A stretch of 64,000 nucleotides of DNA from Vitis vinifera (GCF_030704535.1 NC_081812.1:23349501-23413500), one strand, 5' to 3'; shown: positions 1-23,539, counted from the first letter of the stretch. The notes: a model not told the origin generated them from the letters alone. Made by a program: numbers and translations.

Positions 1-1740
1 TCCTTTGATATATTTTTTTAATAGAATCGTACATGTAAAAAAATTTCTTTAATATATATATTTTTTTCTTTTTTAGTATATTTTAGGAATCAAACCTAAG
101 TTATAGTTTATCCAAATAGGGGTGGTGAGTGTTATTTTAGGAAAAGTCTGGACCACCTTAAATTTTTTATATCAAAATAATATAATTATGAAAGGATACC
201 AACCATGAATTCGCCTAATTGACCATGTGATGTAAACTTGGAAATATAATAGACCGTCTATTCCGAAACCGTGGGCTGGAGAGGCCCGGAGATCATTTCA
301 CCTCTGGGCAAGCCTAACCTGGTTTCATCCGGTCCTGCCTGGGCCGGCTGTAGCCTCGGCTTAACTTTTGATGCCCGGCCCAAGTATAAAACGTCTGACC
401 CTGCCCGTTTCACAGCCCATTACCGGCTATGGTTTTTAATTAAAAAAAAAAAGTGTCTACCTGGAACGTCCCAAACGTTTCTAAATCAAATTCTTTAAAA
501 TCAGTAGTTGAGAATAGTTTTATAAGAAATGTTTTTCATAACAGAAGTCTCATAAACTTAAAACATTATCAATCCATTTTCTGTTTTTAAATTACAATAA
601 TTTTTATCTATAATATTTTAATAAAAATAATATATTTTTATAAAAACACCGTATTTTCAAAATAACTCTTAAGTTATGTTTGATTTTAAAATTTTCAGAA
701 AAAATACAAATGAAAACAATAAAAGAGAAAAAGTATAAGTAAATAAAAAGTAGAAGAAAATAAAAATTAATAAATTATTTTTATTTACTGTTTTAAACTC
801 ATTTCACTTATTTTAATTCATTCATATAAATATTAAATAATTTTAAAAAAATTTAATTGAAATAATAAACATAAAAAAAAATTATTTTTGTTAATATTTT
901 TAATAATTTTAGTAACCAAACATAACTTCAAAATTTTGTTTTTGAATAATTCATAATTAAACATGTATTATTTTTTTAAAGACATAAAACAATTTATAAG
1001 AATGGTTTCAAAGTATAACCTAGATAATTTAGAAAACACATTTGGAACATTTTTGGCAAAAATATTTTGATAGTTTATTCCAAAAATAAAATATTTAAAT
1101 ATAAATTTAAGATGCTTTCAATTTTTTTCTTCTTATAAAATATTTTGAGTACCGATTGAGATAAAGAATACTTTAAAAGATTTTACATTATGTTTTACTT
1201 AATTTTATAATACTTGCATTGAAATTCAACCCAAAAAAATGAATTATTTTTAATAGAAGTCATGTTCTAATTTAGCATCTAATAGTTGGCTTTTTTTTTT
1301 GTCTTTTTTAAGTAGTGTCACTTTTATATCATGTCTAATTATAAAATAAATATTTTATTAAGATATTCTATTAACGTTTGAAAAAGTAATTTTAATAAGT
1401 GTTTTTGAAAAATAATTATATGTTTGAAGAAATTTATAAAATATTTATAAGAATCTGAAAAATCACTTAGTAAAAAAATCACTTATATTTTATATAGAAA
1501 TATTTAATAGTTGACATTTAATAATTAATTACTTTAAAAATATTTTTAGAAAAATATTTTCATAAAATAAAAACATTTTCATTAAAAATATTTTCAATAA
1601 AAACACTCTCTAATCAATATATATATAATTTATCTACATATTTATATTTATTTTATGTGTTTTTTCTATCACTGAATTTAGAGACTAAATTGCGTAACAA
1701 AATACAAGATGATGATTTTTGTAATTTGGGATCTTTTTAG
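1..1740. other. AT-rich intergenic region, no gene seen
   Basis: Very AT-rich sequence with many homopolymer runs and no convincing reading frame. A more GC-rich patch at about 250-430 contains several GGCCCGG/GCCCGGCCC motifs; a looser stretch of similar character (GGGCCTGGG, CCCGGCCCG) lies at about 12990-13075. It looks like a dispersed repeat fragment, not a gene. The short open frame across it has no recognisable domain. Confidence 0.6.
671..928. repeat. Small MITE-like element with 12-bp inverted ends
   Basis: The left end reads AAGTTATGTTTG. The right end, read on the minus strand, gives the same 12 bases. The interior is AT-rich and non-coding. Related ends (TATGTTTGGTT) recur at 31225-31533 and 43939-44271, so this is probably one copy of an abundant non-autonomous family. 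No clear target duplication was found. Confidence 0.5.
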
Positions 1741-2069
1741 TTTTTATTCTTTATTTTTTTAACTATAAGAACGGTTGTCGTTACGTAACATGCGCCAGGC
1801 TTTCCACGATAATGTGGAGGCTACCACACTAGATATCCACCGCGTTTCAGACAGTGCGTAACCGGTCAACTACCAGTCCAAGACCGCCCATGACAACCGT
1901 CCATCAACAAACACCAATCAATCAGCGGTGAAGATTTGGTGAACACCGAAATCATCGAGACCTACGCTTACAAACTCCGTAACCATCGAGGTTACTGTCT
2001 GATAAAAATAAATATGTTTGGCTACCCTCTGCTTGATTTAAAAGCTTCTTACTCGCTCTACTTGCCCCA

Positions 2070-2075
2070 CACGTG
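2070..2075 (+). promoter_or_regulatory. G-box upstream of NTRC
   Basis: CACGTG in the context CCACACGTGGCAC, about 510 bases before the NTRC start codon. It sits in an unusually GC-balanced island (about 1770-2130) inside AT-rich sequence. G-boxes are bound by bZIP and bHLH factors and are common in light-responsive promoters, which would suit a chloroplast redox gene. Function is inferred from the motif only. Confidence 0.35.
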
Positions 2076-2583
2076 GCACATCTGGTAATTTACTGGACTC
2101 CACATTCCACAGCACTAAATCACCCATTTTGGCCAAAGTTGTTAAGGGATCCCGCAAATAATTAAAAATTCTGGTGATTAATAAAAAATAATACTAAAAT
2201 ATTTAACTTGATTAATCGACTTAAAAAAATTAAATTTATTCTAAAAATAATTTATTTTTGGAATAAATTCTAAAAGTTAATTTTCTCTTTTGTACCGTGA
2301 ATTTTGCTTGATGTTGTAATATTTTGCATTCAGTTAGATAAGTATCTTCATTTTTAAAAAATATATAACAAAATAAATTATTTGATATTTTGGATATAAT
2401 GTAGAGTAGATTTTTATACGGGAAAAAAATATTCACGAGAGTTTTTATTTATTTATTTTTATGGCATATATGTGATTTGTAAGTAAGGGGCGAGTGTGAT
2501 GGTGTGTGGTGACAGCGAGTAGAGATAAAGCACCGAATTGGAAGTTAGGAACGCTAGCAGCTGCATTGTATGGTCTGAAACTA

Positions 2584-12523
<9,940 letters not shown>

Positions 12524-13982
12524 GAGTAATTCAAATGTTGGTTTTCGCCAATGCCTTCATTTTGTGATTCAATTTTGTTTGTTCCCCATTGGCCTGTTGA
12601 ATAATGCCCTTCTAGTTTTACAGGGACCTCCCACATCCTGAATAACGCATGCAGAGTTGTGAATGTATTGTTACGGATTTTGAAACTTCAGTCCTGTAAT
12701 TTGCTTTATTTATTTCAATAATGATGCTCTTTCTCAGCCATCCAGATGCCACTCTGGATTAAGTTTCTTCTGTCTTTTTCTTAATTCGCCTATAGTATTG
12801 GGATCGGAAATAGGAAAGAGGCGCGAGTTACATTGGAGGATTGAGGAGGGTCTTGATGCGCATTTGATTATCTTCTCTTTACTCATCGTAATTTGTTATC
12901 AGGTAAAATATGGTTAAAAATTATCCTGCCTGTGGCCATATGGGGAAGGATATATAGGGCTCTTAGCACATATGCATTTCCGGAGAAGCTCTGCCTAGGG
13001 CCTGGGTCATGGATATGGGCCCCAATCCAGTTTACAGAGCTAATTCAGGCCTGAACCCGGCCCGCATACTAAAATTTACGCTTCTGTGAAGCCGGCTGCT
13101 CCGCTTTATTTCTCATAAAAATATCAGTCTAAGATCCGTTACTCAAGAAATTAAGAGCCATTGACGATTATTTTAAAAACAGTATTTTAAAACAGTTTTA
13201 AAAAAACAGTTTATAATTTTACTCAGGAAACAAAATTTTGTTTAAAAACTAAAATACGAAAAAAAATAATTTTCTTAATGTATTTATATATAATGTAAAA
13301 TTTTGTAAATCATCTTCAATCTTTTCAGAATAATTTAAAAAAACAAAAGACAATTTGTATGAAAAAATTATCAATCTTATATTAAATTGAAAAACTATTT
13401 TTTATTTGCAAGAACATCAAACCGTGCATCTTATTTTGCAGTTACGGCTTGCTTTTTCTTCCTTCTGATCAGATTTTGTATGCTGGGAAGGACATATCAT
13501 CCCAATCTTGGTCATTGCTAATTAATAGAAATGAAATGTCTTTGTCATGAAACTGCAAACCACAGAGGCGTAGAAAGGCCTATTAAATCCATGTGGGAAC
13601 GACGGATGATAACTCTTCCATGCTTAATAACCTCTGACTCTTCTGGTAAAATGGGCAGAGAGAAACCAAATGAAAAATTCAGACGAATTTGGGTAACCAC
13701 GAAGCAAAATGTTAATAGGCTCAAGGCAACAATATGTTTGCATTCAAGAGAAAATGATAGAAAGCGTATAATTATTGGCTCTGGAATTTACCTTGAATGA
13801 GCCAACCATGGCAATTTTGTACACAAGGTACATGACAATAGAGACACAATTCTATAACACAATGAAGAGACAGATTCAGTATGCCAAAGAAGGATCTATA
13901 GTACATGTGTAAAGGGATACTAAAATAAATAACTTATCAAAACGAAAAAAGAGAAAAGGACTAGAGGATCTGCAAAAGGGTT
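12524..13982. other. Convergent 3' intergenic region between NTRC and the SIN2-like gene
   Basis: Holds the 3' untranslated regions of two genes transcribed towards each other. An AT-rich block at about 13130-13420 resembles the TTTAAAAACAGTTTT repeats seen elsewhere in the window. An 89-codon open frame at 13531-13800 shows no family signature, and I treat it as chance or as part of a 3' UTR. Confidence 0.6.
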
Positions 13983-16900
13983 TCAGGATACAGGGTTTGG
14001 GCTATCGGGAACATCATCGAGGATGAAAGGACCAAGTTTACCTGTTCTAAACAGAGTAAGCAATTTCTTAGACACCATTGTTCGGGCCTCAGATGCCTTA
14101 TGAGGTATCTTCATTGCCTTCTGCAGTTTTTCAAACTGCTGTTCTATTAGACTCTCCAAGTCATTCTCCTCTTCCAAATTACCGTTGAATTCTGAAAGAG
14201 TCACGTGAAGTGCACATTGCACTTCTGTCACAAGATCCTGCAAGGAAACAATGAATAAAATATCAAAGATTTAGAAATGTGCAGAAAAATGGAATGAGCT
14301 TTTGAAATAAATTGGATGTTCATCCAAAGTTTCCAAACCAATGATAGCAATAATCTCAAACCTTGGACTAACTCCTATAGAGATCATCTGCAACACTGAT
14401 TTAATGCTATGCTTAATCCAAATTTACTCTTTTAGTCATTTGCAACAATATGCCATTACAACCTACTCTAAGAGGGTGTTTAGCAAAACATAAGTTGTTC
14501 ATTGATAATTTACTACAACTGTTAAATTAAAATTTATTACTTGATTTTTACTTTATGTATTAAGATTGTTTTGTAAAATTAACTAAGGTTTTTTTCTATA
14601 CTATCACATTGATATATCTACTCTTATTAATTTTGACTAATATTAACTTATTAATTTTAACTAATATTTACCTTCATTAATCTTAAGTCATATATTTGTT
14701 TGTTAAACATATATATTAAAAATAATAAAATAACTATAAAACATTTACAATGAACAATGAGTCATTGATGTGGAGTCAAGGACACAAACATGTAATTGGT
14801 CATGTGCAAATAGGGCAAAAGAGATTTAAAATTAAGAATAAGTTAATTATTTTGACTTAGTACTTAAAATGATTTCAACTTTAAGATGTAGCATTGAGTT
14901 AATTTAACAAACATTCTTAATTTACTTGATGACTTAAACTAAGTTGTTAGGTCATTATGTTGATTTATTAAACACCCTCTAAGTTATATAATGCAAAGAT
15001 CGGTGCCTTGAGATAAAATTGCAGTAGAAGATGGCTCAAAGTGATCTTGAAAACATGATAATCAATTACCTCAATGTACTTCACATCAGACCTATTTGGC
15101 AGCTTTCTCTTATTTGGCAAAAGATCTTTAAGATTATAATCATGTTTGTCTTCATATTCATTTCGGAGCTCTTCTATTCTTCTATTATTCAAGTGCCTCC
15201 AGTGAAGGGGAGTGCTTCGAGTATTTAAAACTGCCAGTAAGTACTGAGCAATACGCTCCTCACCTACCACTGAATCTTTCACAGATCCTGCACATGGACT
15301 TAAAAATGCTCAATAAATTTTGTATTAGATGTGATAACATACAGTAACCGGTGAACACAATCTTAATGTAACAGTGACCATTTCTCAGAAAGCAGACAAT
15401 TAAAAACACAGGCAATACAATAGTTGAGTTCAGAAGAAACTACAAATAAATTAACATCAGATGACGATGCACCTGCTAGAGCTAGCTTTAGCCCTGTCTC
15501 TATGTCTGGGATGCTTGGAACCAATACACCTGGGGTGTCCAGAACATATATACTAGGTTGATGGGCAATCTGCGTATTAATAATTCAAATTTAGCATATA
15601 ATAATTGAAACTAAGCAGCTTTTGACATGTGGCAAAGGAAGAGATCAAAACGTTAGGATAGCCATCCAGAGAAAAAAATAGAAACAAAGAAAGAAGAAAT
15701 AAATTCAAGGATTTCCATCAAGAAAGTGCCAGCAGGAGAAAGAAAGTGTATTAGAAACATAGTTTTAAAAGGCACAACCACTCTCTAGCTATAGCACTTT
15801 GCTTGCCAAGACATGCGCCTTGTTGAAAAGGCGCGCCTTGTCTACTTTAATTTTCATTTTTAAACACTTCTATTCTTGAAATTTCTAGTTGTATATTGAA
15901 ATTTATATAATTTCATTACTTTTTTTGTTGAATGTTTTTTTTAAATGTTTGAAATCTTAAATTTTTTATTGACCAGATTGGATTTTAGATCATATTTTAT
16001 AAAATTGATACACATACTAGGTCAAGTTTCACTTCACAATGTTGCATACCTTGTGTTGCACCTATGCTATAGGATACTTTTGCACCTTAGGTGTGCCTTG
16101 TGCCTTTTAAAACTTTGATTAGAAAGCAGACTAAAAATAGAAAGAGTGACACTCGATAAGATGGTCTACAAAAGTGAAGTAAAAGATTCATTAAGATGTA
16201 AGTTAAAATTTGTATATGACTCCTTAATAGGATTATGCATCTGGTTTGGCTGTTACGAAGAGTTAATACCAAAGATGCAATCCCAGGCCTGTTTCTCCTT
16301 GCATTCACATGCTAACTTCTTACTTTTATTTTTTATTTTTTTATTTATTGATTCCAAAGTCATTATTTTCTATTTAGGGATAAAAGTTAGAAGTTAGCAT
16401 CTATCAAAAAATAAAAAATGTTAGAAGTTAGCATGTGAATGTAAGGAGAAAGAGGCTTGGGATTGCATCTTTAGTACTAACCAAAGATGCAATCTGGAGC
16501 CTGTTTGTTTCTTCATGCATTCACATGCTAAATAGAAAATAATGACTTTAGAATCAATCCTCACCAAGCAAGTTGGCATATCCCCCAAGTAGAGATGGCA
16601 ATGAGACAATTCAGGATGGGTCATCCTTATCCTGATCCCATCCCATTTATATAAACCTATTCCCATTCCCACCCTCTTTATTATTATTTTTAAATTAATT
16701 TTAATTTTTTTAAAATCTTAATTACATTAAAAACAAATATATTTTATAAATAAATAAATAAATATTATATAACTTTTTTTAGAAGTAGTTTTTTATTTTG
16801 TGTTAAAAAGGAGAAAATCAAATAAATTAAATTAAACTATTTTTTAATTTAATTAATTATATAATCAAGGCGAGGCAAGGCGAGACAAGGTAATACTTGA

Positions 16901-19861
16901 ATATACTCTGAGTTTTAAAAAAATCCCAAATTCGCCCCTAACCCATTTATTTTCATCCCAAAAGGGCAGGGTAGGGTAGGGAGGGACTAAAAAAGACCCG
17001 CCCCATTATCATCCCTACCCCCAATAAACCATTTCAACTTCATCTAAAGAATACTTTAACAATAACATGAGAAACTTCAAACTTGTTAATTATAAGTTTC
17101 AGAATACACAAAACTTCAAATCCAATGTCAAAAAAACTCTTTTCATCAATGGGCAACACCTTTTTTTTCCTTCTTTTTTTGGTGACAGAAAACAAGAATA
17201 TGAAAAAATAATACTTGACCTTAAATCCTGCAATATCTTGAGTAACACCAGGCAATGGTCCCACTGTAGCTCTTTTCATCTTCTCCTGCACTATGAAAAA
17301 TGCCATAATCATCAATGCTTAAGGCATATTTCCTCAAGACCAAGATACCTAAACTTATTTGGTTCCACCTATTCGACACAATAATAATGGTATGGAACCT
17401 AATAAAAACTTACCAGGGAAGCGAGATGTTGCAATTTGATGGATGGAATTAATTAAAGCCGACTTGCCAACATTGGGAACACCAACTACCATGACAAGAA
17501 GAGTTGGCTCCCTTGAGATCACCTCCCTCAATTTCAACTCAACAAGTTCAAGAAGCTTTGGTGCATGAACCATGAATCAGAAACAGGATGGGACAAGAGC
17601 AGAAATACAACATGCATATAAATTTAAATAAAACCACTGAATAACCTTTACATTTTATGATGAAAAGCATTGAACAAGTTTCAAACATATGTCAGAGAAA
17701 AAATTGTCCCATATATGGCCAACTGCATTAAAATTTCCAAGGGACAGGAATAGAATTGATTAATGTTGCCAGAAGTCCAAACCATATGATCATATCTGTT
17801 GTTAAAAGGCAATGAACTGGAAGGAGCTCTTGAGGTGAAATAAATATTGTTGATGCCATTCAAAACTAGCAAAAAATTCCTGTATAACAACACCTATATG
17901 TTGAAAGAAGGGCTTCACCTTTCCATGATTTTAGCTTGATCCCCTCTCTTGGATTCCCAGATTGCATGGTAACCCTTGCCAAGGGAATTGCTCTAACCTC
18001 AGAGGATTTTGTAGAGGAACATATGATGCCTATGTTTGCATGTGATTGTTGGGATAGAGTTTTGTATTACAGTTGGGCTTTTGTAGTCCTTATTATAAGA
18101 GTTTGTTTCTTTGTCTTGAGGAGTTGTCTTTCTCCTTAAGGTCTATTGTCTTATAATATATAATTCTTCATTTACCAGCAGAATTTGAAAACAAAAGATA
18201 ATCAACAGGCCTCATTTTCGCTACCGCATGGTAAAACCCACAAGGTTTCAACAATTTTATTTTATTTTTGATAGGTCACAAGGTTTCAACTATGATTTCA
18301 TAATCCTATGTTATATTTTAACCCAAGTTCTTCAAATCAGATAAACCTAAAAATCAACTGATAAAACACTTGTGACAGTGGCAATACATTCAACATTCTA
18401 GTATTTTATCTGATCATAGGTTCTTTTGTATTCGATATGCTCAACATGTATGCTTTGTGCTTAAGATGAGATGCTACTATAAGTGTCATTTTCTTGGGAG
18501 GTTGAGAGTTAATTAAAAACCCCAGTGCCTTGATATACATGGTAGTGTTGCAAGAAGAACATGAGTTATAAATTATTTATCTTAATTGTGTATAGTTTTT
18601 TTATTTCTAAGAAGCAAAAACAACAGTATGCATAAGACTTAAAATCTTGTCTTCTCTTTTCTTCTATCCTCTTGGAAATGAAACAGAGGGCATAATTCAC
18701 ACACAATGTAAAACCATATACAGGCATACAGACTAACCTTCTTAACAGAGCTTCTGCTGTGTGCATTTATTGAGATACAATCTTGCTTACAGGAATCAAA
18801 ATAGTGAGTCCATTTCTACAAGATTAAACAAACAAACAAACAATAAATTATTTGAAAAATCAGCACTAATTAGACAGTGTAACGCTATTCATAGGCTAAC
18901 ATATCAGAAGTGTTGAAATTTCAAGTTAAAGCTCTGTTTTGTTGATCAGCAAATGTAGAAAGAAAACTACAATTTTCCATATCAGATCTTCCATTATTCA
19001 ATGAAAGCTTTAATCCACACAGCCTGATATATCTATTTGATTTGAAGTGAGTTGCTGATTTTCCGAGAACCAAAACAAAACAAAATATAAACAGTTCTTG
19101 TTTCACAACTGCATTTTTGAAAGAAAAATGTTAAATCACGTCAACAACCGTCCAGCTCCTCCAACACATTCAGTGCTGTGTAATCTTATATAAAATCAAG
19201 GCCATTTATCTACTATTTCTGCTCAGAGAACTACCAGGGGAAGCTGTTACTTGTTAGCCTTCAATACCGTTACAGATCACGATCAAAAAAGAAGAAATTC
19301 AACCATCCAAATATGCAGATCACGATCACACTTTAATTTTCAAAAAATGAGAAATATCTTAAGAAACCATATCTATTTTTGCAACCAATCCAGAAGTATT
19401 TCTATTTTCCCTGTCCAAATTACCATATTCTTTCTCAGTTCTCTAAGCCACAAAACAGAAGGATGCATTACGAGGAAATCGGTAAAAGAAGAAGAAGGCA
19501 CATACATGCATTATATTGGGATTGGCCAAATCTTTCTTGTTGAGAGCAATGACACGCCTTTTCCCTGAAAGTGAGGGTTGAAGATCTTCATTTGCGGAAG
19601 ATAACGGTAACTACATGTTCAAAAGAAAAACAAATTCAGAAATCAAATTCAGAAGAATACACATGTATGGATGCTTATAGAGAGAAAGCGACGAACACGA
19701 GCATCGCGAACTTCGATGACGAGGTCGGAGACCTTGAGACGGTGGCGAATGGCTCGAGTAGCAGCGGCCATGTGACCCGGAAACCAGTTGATAGCTCCAC
19801 CTCCCTTGTTGAACCCCATTTCTCCCAATCCCTTCTTCACCATGCTTCTCACTCCTCCCAT
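13983..19861 (-). CDS. SIN2: Mitochondrial DAR-type GTPase, SIN2/MTG1-like (8 exons)
   Basis: Circularly permuted YlqF/MTG1-family GTPase. Members help assemble the large organellar ribosomal subunit, and the Arabidopsis homologue SHORT INTEGUMENTS 2 is mitochondrial and needed for ovule development. Exons on the minus strand: 19861-19697, 19610-19506, 18815-18738, 17555-17414, 17290-17220, 15569-15473, 15287-15070, 14237-13983. All are in phase, giving 376 aa. Motif order is permuted as in the family: EVRDAR ending at residue 55, NKKD (G4) 79-82, INAHS (G5 region) about 106-110, GVPNVGKS (G1) 141-148, PGVTQD with the G2 Thr about 180, DTPG (G3) 198-201. The first in-frame ATG is at 19861, with an in-frame TAG just upstream. 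Exon 5 must start at 17290, since the nearer AG at 17286-17287 breaks the frame. Its introns hold at least three repeat insertions. Confidence 0.93.
14469..14984. repeat. MITE-like element in intron 7 of the SIN2-like gene
   Basis: The left end reads CTAAGAGGGTGTTTAG. The right end, reverse complemented, reads CTTAGAGGGTGTTTAA. These make an inverted pair about 515 bases apart in AT-rich, non-coding sequence. I could not identify a clear target duplication. The size and ends fit a non-autonomous DNA element. Confidence 0.5.
16271..16557. repeat. Foldback repeat cluster in intron 5 of the SIN2-like gene
   Basis: A unit of about 50 bp occurs three times: direct at 16271-16320 (begins AAAGATGCAATC), inverted at 16423-16472, and direct again at 16483-16531. 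A second inverted pair, 16350-16376 and 16531-16557 (TCATTATTTTCTATTT and its complement), is interlaced with it. The transcript could fold into two alternative long hairpins. Confidence 0.65.
16590..17017. mobile_element. Non-autonomous hAT MITE in intron 5 of the SIN2-like gene
   Basis: The left end reads TAGAGATGGCAATGAGACA. The right end, reverse complemented, reads TAGGGATGATAATGGGG, which matches the common plant hAT MITE terminus. The flanks are CCCCCAAG (16582-16589) and CCCCCAAT (17018-17025), an 8-bp target duplication with one mismatch, as expected for hAT insertions. The 428-bp interior is AT-rich and non-coding. Confidence 0.8.
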
Positions 19862-19868
19862 GTCTCCC

Positions 19869-19877
19869 AAACCCTAA
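19869..19877 (-). promoter_or_regulatory. Telo-box in the leader of the SIN2-like gene
   Basis: AAACCCTAA on the plus strand, i.e. TTAGGGTTT on the coding strand, about 8 bases before the start codon at 19861. Telo-boxes are enriched in promoters and leaders of plant translation and ribosome-biogenesis genes, which suits a ribosome-assembly GTPase. Role inferred from motif and position only. Confidence 0.4.
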
Positions 19878-19879
19878 GA

Positions 19880-22752
19880 AATCCCAACGGACTTGTACGG
19901 ACACTGGTTCTGGTTTGAAAAAAGAAGCCCTAGACGATGGCGGTAAAAGGGCGGGTGATTTTAGCCTTTAGGTAGGTGACATGGAGAGGCCCATTTTGTG
20001 GGCCACTTGGCTTGCCCAATTTTAAGTTTCGAGTTAAAGATTGCGCTGAGGCCCAAACTGTCGTCACTTTGGGCCCAACCCACAAAATTATAGACTAGCC
20101 CATGTTCTTCTTCAACTCACTATATCCCTAACCATTGAAAGCGAGGCCCAAATAGAAGAAAAAAAAAAGTGAAAAGAAATAAAAAATATATTTAAAATTA
20201 ATAAATTATTTTTACATACTAATTTAAATTAATTTCACCTGCATTATGATTAAAAAATTTAAAGACATATAATTTTCTTATTAAATTTATTTATGTTTGA
20301 CTTTTTTTTTCATATATTTCATAGTAAAACTAAATATGAGAAAATAAATTTTTTTTAACATTTTTTTCCTTCTTTAGTACTTTTCAGGAATCAAATAAAT
20401 TATTCCAATTCTTCATTAAATGGTTTTAAAATATAATTTTTTTTATTAATTTTAATTATATTTAACTATATTTTACATCTTGGCATGATAAAACTACATA
20501 GAAGAAAAACATTTTAATTTTCTTAATTTTTTTTCTCTTTTTTTAGTAGTTTCCAGACCAAACATAACCTTACTATTGACCATAAAATTTTCAAACCGAA
20601 AACCTCTAAATTACCCTTTCCTTTTATAAAATTTATATGTACATATATGACAAATGGAGACCACGTCAATTGAGAAAACAAAACCATTCTTGTTCCAAAA
20701 CACACTTTTGGGATTCATAACGTATTAATTAATTATCAAAGAGAACAAAACAAAAGAAAAATAATATGGGAATTGACGAGATCGATCGATCGGGAAATAT
20801 AATGTGTTGAGTGAAAAGATTCTAACCTCAATTTGGTATGGAGATGATATAGAAAAAGGATGGGAAGAGCATGCCACTGAGCAAGACAGATGTATTAGAA
20901 CTTAAACAATAACATGTGACTTCTGCTTAATTGCTGCGCGGGGTTCTTGGGTGCTTGTCATTATTCTTAGTGAAGGAAGTAGGAGAGCTGAGACCATGCA
21001 CGTTGCTTTCCGCTCTTCTTTGCCGCTTCAATTTTAAATCACGTGCATGCTGGACTTCGTTGTTCAATCCGGACACACCGACACGTACAATCTTCTTCTT
21101 TCTAGGAGGTATATGGGCTCCGGGTATTCATTCTTAAGAAAATTGGGCTCTTAAGAGAGAATACAAGACAAAGCCCTATGAAAACTCTCTTAATTTCGCT
21201 AACAAAATCATTGAGGTTAATCGCAATGGCTTGATTTAAAACTGAAGCAGAACAAAAAGGCCTGTATGACAATAATTTCCTCAATATTTTTTTACTGAAC
21301 TATTATAGTTATTTTTACGTATAACACAAAATTTTCAAAAATACTCTTCATATTTTGAATTGCTAGCTAAAAATAAATAAATAAATAAATAAAAATAAGC
21401 TCAAATTTTTTTGTTGTAAGTAAAATTTAAAAAAAGGTTTTTGAAACTTATTTTGTAAATTTTTTTAAAAATATACTTTATATTTATGATAAGCACGCTG
21501 GGGCTTCCAAAGAAAAAATATGAATAATTTTTTCAGTCGTAGTAGGAAGATATGTACTTGTTACACAAATCCGAGTACTTTGATGAAGAATTTACTCAAA
21601 TAATGGTGGCACGGTTCATTTTTATATATATTTCCTCGGGACATGGTGGCATGCTATTACACGGTTGTCCACACTTGGAGGTATGCATAAAGGCAAGTAC
21701 AGGTTGATTTTTATATAGTACAAAAAGTAACCCTACATACTATATTTCGAAAATATATCACGCTATGATGCTTTGCAGCTCTTGCAGCCCTTCCCGATTT
21801 GAATACCTTTCAAACAAACCTACTACGATACTATCTCTATCTTTCTTTTATATTTTCCGTTCCATACCTAGGGACCTTCTTAATTTCAAAACATTTATAT
21901 ATAATACGACTTAAAATAATAAGTCTCTTAAAATAAAAAATGATAGGAGATCATTATAATACGAGATTACCATGTCAAAGAAGTAAACCATAGATAAGAA
22001 TAACTTATTCTAAAAATAAATTATCAAAAAACATAGATATATATATAGATATTAATCAAAAGTTTTATCAATTATATTTTCTAGGCAGAATAGAAGTCAA
22101 GAAACAAAAGACAGTCACCATATCAAAGATGTGAGTAGAATCAAATCGAGAGTAACTCATCTCAGAGGAGAGTAGGCATTTCACATCTAGATACTTGACT
22201 AAAATTTAATATATGTCTCTAAGTAGATCACTGCTGATGGCGAGGAGATTATTTTTGTCAAACTCAACGGAGACATGTCATTAAAGCCATCTGTTTCTAT
22301 TTTGTGTGTATTTTACAATAAACGGCAACAGTGGATAGAAATAAAATTAAAAGGAAGAATGACAAAAGACATCCTCCTAATCATTCTAAATAAATAATCC
22401 TTCCCATGAATCATTAAATATCTTTGAATTTGGGATGAAATCACGAATATGCCATTTTGGTGGGATGGTTGATAATTAATTAGTGACGTTGCCAACATAT
22501 AATGATCATCAGCGCATGCGCATAAACATGTATAAAATATCTTCCCTCCATCAAAATTAAATTAAAGAGTCCATATATTAATCTTTTTTTTAATTATTAT
22601 TGGGTGAAATGAAGAAAGAAGAAAAAATTTGAAAATAGTTGGTCATACAATTTAAAAAAAAAAAAAAAAAATATTACAACATACCAATCACAGGAACTTT
22701 CATGTCCAACTTGAAAATAATCTTACAACCAGTGAGTTTTTTTTTTTCTTTT
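19880..22752. other. Intergenic region between the SIN2-like and MIZ1-like genes
   Basis: No gene recognised. About 20150-20580 is AT-rich and ends in a degenerate TIR-like sequence ending CCAAACATAACCTT. A GC-balanced patch at about 20900-21110 includes CACGTGCATGC (G-box core joined to an RY-type CATGC) but no convincing reading frame. An (AAAT)n run lies at about 21367-21397. The divergent upstream region of the SIN2-like gene lies at its left edge and the 3' UTR of the MIZ1-like gene at its right edge. Confidence 0.55.
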
Positions 22753-23539
22753 TCATATTCTAAGCAGAAAGATACTGAGTTCAGGGCCACCGGTGCCGTC
22801 GGGGTTCATCATGTAAAAGGCTTCCGAGTCACGACTCCCCACAACTCGTTCAAACCGAGCTCTCATGTATAGCATCTCACCCTCTACGCCGACTATGCTT
22901 TTCCGGTTATCATCAGTAGGAATGACTCCAGCGCCGGCGGAAACGCTCTGCACCGTGCTCAGCACGTGCCTATCGAACTCCCCACACTCTCGCGACATGG
23001 CGTACCCGCACTTTCGGCCGTTACAGTACATGGTCCACATGGGCTCCTGGAAGAGCTTAACCGGCCGGCCACGCGCCGCCACCTTCTCGCACTCCAGCGC
23101 GATTCGGACTAGTCCCGACGACATCTCCTTCACCAGAGTAGACGTCGAAGTGGCGAGCTCCAGTAAAAGAACCGGTTCGGAGCGTGGGTCGTCTTGCACG
23201 GCGAAGCTAACGTGGCCCCGACGGTGGCCGAAGAGCGTTCCGGTGACTTTCCGGCCTAGAGACGGCGTAATCGATAGGTGGTTTGGGATGCTAAGCCATC
23301 GACATGTGGGGATTATTGTCGGAAACGAAATGACTCCAAGCAGTGAGCGCAGAAGAGCCGAAATGCTATTTCGCGTTCTAGCCAGCCGCGGAAACGCCGG
23401 CGACGAGTCCCTGGGAACCAGCAGTTTATCGGAGATATCCCCAGACTCCGATGAAGATCTGGTGTAGGTTGATGGTAGAATCTTTCTTGTGCTTCTGCAG
23501 CTGCTACTGCTTCTATGAAGAGTGAGTTGCTCTTGCTTC

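Noticed and set aside
271..498. 75-codon frame near the left edge
   Set aside because: It starts at a non-ATG codon, has no domain, and covers a GGCCCGG-rich patch that looks like a dispersed repeat.
13531..13800. 89-codon frame in the NTRC/SIN2 convergent region
   Set aside because: There is no family signature and no splice or promoter context, and it lies in likely 3' UTR sequence.
19862..19870. SIN2 start three codons upstream
   Set aside because: That codon is TTG, not ATG, and an in-frame TAG lies just above it. ATG at 19861 is the first true start.
19571..19918. 115-codon plus-strand frame opposite SIN2 exons 1 and 2
   Set aside because: It is a shadow of the minus-strand gene, whose DAR and NKKD motifs and splice phases are clear.
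22865..23467. 200-codon open frame on the plus strand
   Set aside because: It lies fully opposite the MIZ1-like coding region, whose GC-rich codons keep the complement open. No domain was recognised.
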